The translations under genes were made by a program, and so were the position numbers. Positions 58,837 to 64,000 of a stretch of DNA of 64,000 nt are shown here, one piece after another. Source of the stretch: Diphasiastrum complanatum. Lineage: Eukaryota; Streptophyta; Lycopodiopsida; Lycopodiales; Lycopodiaceae. The DNA lies in NCBI GenBank assembly GCA_029204225.1, contig CM055107.1:11153028-11217027 (forward strand). The letters run 5' to 3'. Position 1 is the stretch's first letter. Every line of letters starts with the position of its first letter. Under the pieces are notes generated by a model. The model was given only the letters and a program-made list of their open reading frames with translations. It ran no database searches and was not told where the DNA came from.

Positions 58837-58969
58837 AGGTCCACATATATTTGTATGAAAATATCTAACAGATCTTTTGCTGCATGCATATGGTTTGATC
58901 TAAAAGGAAACCTAGCCTGCTTTTAAAAAATGCAGCTATGACAAACAGGGAGATCAACCTTACCAGAAG

Positions 58970-59483
58970 TGTTATGTCCATGACCAGTACATAGGATGCA
59001 GTATATTCCTAGTCTTGGATTCATGGTACTCTAGTGAAACAGGCCGTTAGTTATGCCACGTCATACTGGACGTGACCCAAAAGTAACTAATATCCTTGTG
59101 AGGCCCAGAACACACTAAGTGGAGTTTAGACAAGGTAATGAGATAGTGTATGCATTATCAATAGCAATTCTATGAATAGTTGGTCCATGCATAGGACTCT
59201 ATTCTAGGTGAATCTATGTATAGGGAACATAGGGCTATGCATGGCTATGTGCCCATGATGCATTAGGCTCTATATAAGAAGACCAAACTCGCCCTACTCC
59301 TCATCATGGTTCTTGATTCATTGTCAGGCTCTCACTCTACATTCATGCTTCTTGTTCCTTGGCTTGGAGGTGAGGCTTCTAGAGATTGATTGGATGCTTC
59401 TACTTGGTTGGGTGGTTTCTCCACAGTGTGTTATCCTTTTGTGTTTAGGATTTGTAAGCAGGATCTAAGGAGCTTCCATTATA
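58970..59483 (+). repeat. 5' LTR of element 10
   Basis: 514 bp, TGTTATGTCC to TTCCATTATA. Probable promoter CTATATAAG at about 59270. About 95% identical by eye to the 3' LTR. Confidence 0.9.
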
Positions 59484-59484
59484 G

Positions 59485-59496
59485 TGGTATCAAAGC
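59485..59496 (+). promoter_or_regulatory. Primer-binding site of element 10
   Basis: TGGTATCAAAGC, one base different from the initiator tRNA-Met complement, one base after the LTR end. Confidence 0.8.
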
Positions 59497-59989
59497 AAGA
59501 CTTACAAGCTTGGAGAGGTGGTGCTTTTCATTGGAGCTTGGTGGTATTCAACTAGTATTCTCATCCAAGGAGTGGAGCAAGGTTACAAGTTGGTGGATCT
59601 TCCCAAATTCAATTTGCATGTTCCATATCTCTCTCAAATTTCATTGTGTTTATGGTGAATTGTGCTAGGAAATCAATTTTGGTATCTTTTTTGGAGTTTT
59701 AGCATGTGTAACTCAAAACTAGTGAAGGATCTAAAATTTCCAGCAAGTTAATTCACTTTGAAATAGTTGAAATTCACCTGCATGTTGGATCTTCCCATGT
59801 ATTTGGATTCTAGGCTCTTTTGTGGCCAAATTTGACTTGTTTTCCATGTTTTAGGCACAAAATGGAGGGTAGAATTCAAAATCCAGCAAGATCAGATCAA
59901 TTCATTGGTTGTAACTCTGTATTTTGGATTGCATGTGGATTTGGAAAACGTTCTTGCCATTAATTTCCAATTGTGCATGGTGAAAAAAC
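59497..59989 (+). other. 5' leader of element 10
   Basis: No convincing coding sequence; it follows the primer-binding site and ends at the inverted gag segment. Confidence 0.5.
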
Positions 59990-60835
59990 CTAGAAAGGGC
60001 TAAAATTCATGATTTTTGCTTGTCTTTTCATGAAACTAGATGGTAGGAGGTTGTTAAATATCAATTGAAGCTGGGAAAAGATGATCCAGACAGTCTTAAA
60101 TGATCTAAAAGAGTTCCATGAAGCCTTCACAAAACATAAGTTCTCTCTTTTAGCCTTTTTTTGGGACATAGATTTTTTGAATATCTTTCTCTTCGGCTTC
60201 CTGGGTTCCGATGCTGCTTGATCTAATTCGTCAAAATATTTTGCTTGGTCTGGACTGCGCTTCTTACCCTTCTTGGTTTTCAAAGTGGTTGGAATTTGTG
60301 CAAATTGCTTCCTGGATGCCACCACTGTGGAATCATATGCTTTTGCAATCCGAAACGCATCCTCGAGGATTTGAAGCACATTTCACCTGCATTTGTTTTG
60401 ATAGTCGGCTGGCAAACCTAGGACAAACTGCCATAATGTCAACTTTGCATCGAATGACGGAACCCTATTCCATAGGTCCATGAATTCCTGGATATAAGAG
60501 TCTAAACTCTTTGTACCCATCTTGCAGTTCACGAACTTTAGGTAGTAGTCCACGTCATCAGCTACTACGAAAGCTTTCTTGAAAACTTCCGCAAACACAT
60601 CCCATGTAGTTGGTTTCACTTGTAAATCTCGCCACTATGATGACGCTTTGCCGCGTAAGAACAACACGACACTTTCAATTTTTTTCTCATCAGGAACATC
60701 GTGCATATTGAAGTAGCTACTCCACTTGGCCAGCCAGTCCTCGATGACCTCATGTTTCTTCTCCGTCTTCTCTTCCGAACAAATCTTCGGTTGAAAACTG
60801 AGATTGGGTGAAGACATCAATTTGACTTGATTCAA
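59990..60835 (-). pseudogene. Ty3/gypsy-type Gag in reverse orientation inside element 10
   Basis: Minus frames read IEDWLAKWSSYFNMHDVPDE, VLFLRGKASS, WDVFAEVFKKAFVVADDVDY, KMGTKSLDSYIQEFMDLWN and LTLWQFVLGLPADYQNK, which is a Retrotrans_gag domain. A Lys-rich end follows (KPKRKIFKKSMSQKKAKREN). It is antisense to the LTRs that surround it. Its end (60000-60170) is repeated in sense orientation around 62145-62260. Confidence 0.8.
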
Positions 60836-62190
60836 AGAACCTCCATTTGCGGATCTCTCATCTGATTATGATTATTCATGTCATTTAGTGCCGTACTCAA
60901 CTGTTGACAAATCACCATATAAGATGGTGCACCTGGATTTGCAGCCTGATTCAAAGTTTCTTCGGCTATCTCGATATATCTATCATAGAAATTACTAAAT
61001 TTAGTTAATATCAGATCAAGTCATAGTGAAGTACAGTTGACCAAAAAATTGACTGACTTCAGTATGGTCAAATCACTATTTTTATTCAATTTCATAGATA
61101 TTATAAGAAACTGGAGAAAACTAAAAATTTCGAGTTTTCGCACTTTTATTTTTTTTTAATTTTTTTTACGTTTTCTAAAAATTCATAAAAAATTCACAAT
61201 CAGTATTAAGCAATTGAAATCAAAAATTTGGTTCACTGTTCGATTCTTAATTTTACTTCATTAATGTCCATCAAGCATGCAAGACATGCGGCATTAAATT
61301 GATTTTTTACTTTACGAAATTTTACGTAAAATTCAGTGTTATCAAAATTGTCAACTATAAAATACAGTTTTGTATCTATCTGTCAGAGTACATGCGTATG
61401 ACCACTCAAAACATATCTAACCAATCCATGCATGTCAAAATAACTCAGAGAAACCACATGCAGACATTCCATGCAAGCACAGTACTTCAAAATAGAAAAT
61501 TGTCATGCATGCAATTAGAACAATTGGACATTTTGCCAATTTTGCTCTCAAAATTACAAACTTAAGATGCTCATATCTTTGGCTACAGGACACCAAATTG
61601 GATGCTATAAAGCTTAGTATAGAGGGAGACCCAGTGAACAAGACACTTGCCATTCATCCTGCCACCTAGGACTCACACGTGCGAGTTCAGAACAACCAAT
61701 TAAGCTGTAGGAGGGCACACTTTTTCTAGACCATATTGTCAAAAAAACGTGCAAACACTCAACCAAGCTGTAAAGTGATGATCCAAACAGTCTTAAATGA
61801 TCTAAAAGAGTTCCATGAAGCCTTCATACAGATCCTACGAAGCAGTATGGGCTGAGAACCATGATTTCTTGGTTTCTAGAAGTCAAAATTGCTACAAACT
61901 TGATGGAATTGAAACATAAGTCTCCCATCAATTTACAGGTCTGATAGCTTGTTGGGAAGGTAAAAAAGAATACAAATCATGCTGCGAAAAATCCAAGATG
62001 ATCCCCTTATGGATTTAGAGAAATCCATTCCCCAAAATTCACCAAAATTGGTCAATTTTTGACACTTTTTGACTTCCTACAAACCCAATTGCTGGAATTC
62101 TTGGCTCTAATTTCTAGGACAACTTCAAAAGACTATGATTCATCTTTTCCTAGCTTCAATTGATGTTTAACAACCTCCTACCATCCAATT
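60836..62190. other. Internal region of element 10 without coding capacity
   Basis: AT-rich with several T- and A-runs (for example 61149-61168). A 48-bp word around 61780 (GATCCAAACAGTCTTAAATG) repeats 60085 (GATCCAGACAGTCTTAAATG) in the same orientation. No pol domain is present. Confidence 0.55.
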
Positions 62191-62209
62191 TCATGAAAAA
62201 ACAAGCAAA

Positions 62210-62312
62210 AAATCTATGTCCTGGGAAAAGGCTAAAAGAGAGAACTTATGTTTTGTCTGTAAGAAGCCTGGACATATGATGAAATTTTGTTCAGAAAGGA
62301 AGAAAGAGTACT
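62210..62312 (+). pseudogene. Gag zinc knuckle of element 10, sense copy
   Basis: The plus strand reads KAKRENLCFVCKKPGHMMKF followed by Cys, a CCHC zinc knuckle, then a Lys/Glu-rich end and a stop. This completes the reverse copy at 59990-60835, whose zinc knuckle is interrupted after CFV. Confidence 0.75.
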
Positions 62313-62406
62313 GAGGATGATGATTCGTGGGAGAGAGTTGATAGCATAAAGAAGAATTTCCCGAATTTTAGTTTCTAAGGATAGAAACAGTTTAAGGAGA
62401 GAAGAA

Positions 62407-62930
62407 TGTTATGTCTATGACCAGTACATAAAATACAGTATACTCCTAGTCTTGGATACATGGTACTCCAGTGAAACAAGCTGTTAGTTATGCCACATCA
62501 TACTGGACGTGACCCGAAAGTAACTAATATCTTTGTGAGGCCCAAAACACACTAAGTGGATTTTAGACAAGGTAATGAGACAGTGTATGCATGTGTAGAG
62601 TTATCAATAGCAATTTCTATGAATAGTTGGTCCATGCATAGGACTCTATTCTAGGTGAATCTATGTATAGGGAACATAGGGCTATGCATGGCTATGTGCC
62701 CATGATGCATTAGGCTCTATATAAGAGGATCAAACTCGCCCTACTCCTCATCATGTTTCTTGATTTATTGACAGGCTCTCACTCTACATTCATGTTTCTT
62801 GTTCCTTGGCTTGTGGGTGAGGCTTCTAGAGATTGATTGGATGCTTCTACTTGGTTGGGTGGTTTCTCCACAGTGTGTTATCCTTTTGTGTTTAGGATTT
62901 GTAAGCAGGATCTAAGGAGCTTCCTTTATA
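62407..62930 (+). repeat. 3' LTR of element 10
   Basis: 524 bp; differs from the 5' LTR by about two dozen substitutions and one 10-bp insertion near 62592. Confidence 0.9.
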
Positions 62931-62935
62931 AGAAG

Positions 62936-63476
62936 GATAGTCGAGATTAAGAACCATAAATTGTTTGGTCATGTTCAAAATAGATGCATGATTCACGTGT
63001 CCTAAGCGATGATGCCATAATAATACTTTATTGACTAGAATAGAGGTTTTCAAGGCTTGACTAGACTCAAAATAATAATGTGCCAATCTATATAAATAAA
63101 CCTGTCTCTTGTCAAGTGCAAGGATCTTATCACTCCTATCAATAATTCTGCATTGATTAGATTCAAATTTTACCTTATGACCTAAAACTGTAATTCTACT
63201 CACTGGTAACAGATTTGTAGAGAGTTTAGGAACACATAAAACCTTTGATAGTAATTTGAATTGATCATGCTGGAATCGCAATCTTATAGTACCTTCTCCT
63301 TCAATAGTGTGAGTACTATTGTCACCAAGATGAACAAATTTCTTTGTGCTGTAAGGAGTGTAAGAGTTGCAGATCTCACATTGATTGGTCATATGTTGAG
63401 TTGCTCCAAAATCCAGAAACCATGAATCATCCAAAAATGCGCTTTGATCTTTGACCATGAATGCACTTTTAACCAC
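62936..63476 (-). pseudogene. Ty1/copia protease and GAG-pre-integrase (element 9, right half)
   Basis: The minus frame begins near 63476 and contains DDSWFLDFGATQHMTNQ, the protease site with DSGAT changed to DFGAT, then LCVPKLSTNLLPVSRI and LWHHRLGHVNHASILNM. It is cut at 62936 by element 10; the continuation is at 58964 and below. Confidence 0.88.
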
Positions 63477-63484
63477 TTTGACCT

Positions 63485-64000
63485 AGGGAGATGAAAAGAC
63501 TATGTTTGCTTGCTGACCAGGTTGCTTGGCCGCGTTCTTTGCTTGGAGAATTGGGCAATCCTTGATCTCATGGTTATTGCGCTTGCAATACCTACAAAAC
63601 ATCTTCTTCTTCAACTGTGGATTTGATGATTGTTCTTGACGTTGAGTCTATTTCTGATTCATTGCAGCCTTCTTGGAGCTTTTCTGCTTCTGTCGCTTCA
63701 AGCCTTTGTTGACAAATAGAGCATGAGAGGAGAAAGTAGACAAAGTGTCTTGACTTCATCTATTGTCTTTTTGCAGCAACATAGTGATAACTCTAGTAAG
63801 AGTTAAATCTGAGTTTGTCGATATGATCATCACCCAATTCTCATATGTAGAGGGCAAGCTTGAAAGCAATGTCATAATTGTGTCTTGATCATCTATGACT
63901 GATCCGACAGCGGCCATCTATTGCAAAATATTCTTAAACTGGTTAATGTGACTTTGAAGAGAATCACCAGTAGACATTTTGATTGTGAAGAATTTCCTTC
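63485..64000 (-). pseudogene. Ty1/copia Gag C-terminal half and zinc knuckle (element 9)
   Basis: In the minus strand the zinc knuckle CRYCKRNNHEIKDC lies at about 63558-63599. Upstream is Gag sequence with GDSLQSHINQFKNILQ, VGSVIDDQDTIMTLLSSLP and STYENWVMIIS. It has several in-frame stops. The start of the element lies outside the window to the right. Confidence 0.8.

Larger units (their letters stand above)
58965..62935 (+). mobile_element. Nested LTR retrotransposon with AGAAG target duplication (element 10)
   Basis: Body 58970-62930 (3961 bp), flanked by AGAAG at 58965-58969 and 62931-62935. It has two LTRs, a primer-binding site differing by one base from the copia consensus, and gag pieces but no pol, so it could move only with help. 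It has split the copia element 9 between integrase and GAG-pre-integrase. Confidence 0.92.

Overview
This is nuclear DNA from a land plant with a large, repeat-rich, AT-rich genome. The evidence is several Ty1/copia elements with the plant-type primer-binding site (TGGTATCAGAGC, complementary to initiator tRNA-Met) in both orientations, Ty3/gypsy pieces, a plant-type non-LTR reverse transcriptase, introns with GT..AG borders, and a pseudogene piece of the NFD4/nodulin-like MFS transporter family. I cannot name the species; a fern, lycophyte, bryophyte or gymnosperm is as plausible as an angiosperm. No intact ordinary plant gene is convincingly present.

Layout. 1-5.9 kb: minus-strand copia element (pol, gag, leader, primer site, LTR). 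6.1-9.25 kb: locus A, in which an unrecognised gene (minus) diverges from a histone H3-like gene (plus) across a G-box-rich promoter. 9.2-9.9 kb: truncated non-LTR/LTR chimera and a gypsy scrap. 10.4-13.6 kb: plus copia with 3' LTR. 14-17 kb: LTR ends and a gypsy gag scrap. 17-20.7 kb: plus copia. 21-22.6 kb: small gene pieces. 22.6-25.5 kb: deleted minus copia. 25.5-29.1 kb: locus B, again an H3-like gene (minus) divergent from a diverged copy of the same unknown gene (plus). 29.1-31.2 kb: transposase-like pseudogene. 32.9-33.3 kb: palindromic repeat cluster. 34.7-40.2 kb: minus-element leader split by a small LTR element with perfect TSDs. 41.1-42.1 kb: 3' end of a non-LTR element and a solo LTR. 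42.5-43 kb: purine tract with (GA)n. 43.9-47.8 kb: degraded ORF, LTR-like block and non-LTR reverse transcriptase. 48-50.7 kb: locus C, a third copy of the unknown gene preceded by other exons and without an H3 gene. 50.7-56.6 kb: mostly unassigned, with an NFD4-like fragment. 56.9-64 kb: minus copia split by a 4-kb LTR element (58970-62930) flanked by AGAAG.

Most notable signal: loci A and B. Two very diverged histone H3-like reading frames align to H3 through the whole histone fold without a gap, carry long basic/Ser-Pro C-terminal tails, and both sit head-to-head with members of one unknown, partly acidic protein family. The intergenic regions share one plan: outward-facing TATA boxes flanking an array of CACGTG/CATGTG boxes, and the two transcribed leader arms of each locus resemble each other. 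Both H3 frames contain in-frame stops, so these copies look like pseudogenes of a multi-copy gene pair amplified among transposable elements. All family names come from motif reading by eye; no search was run.
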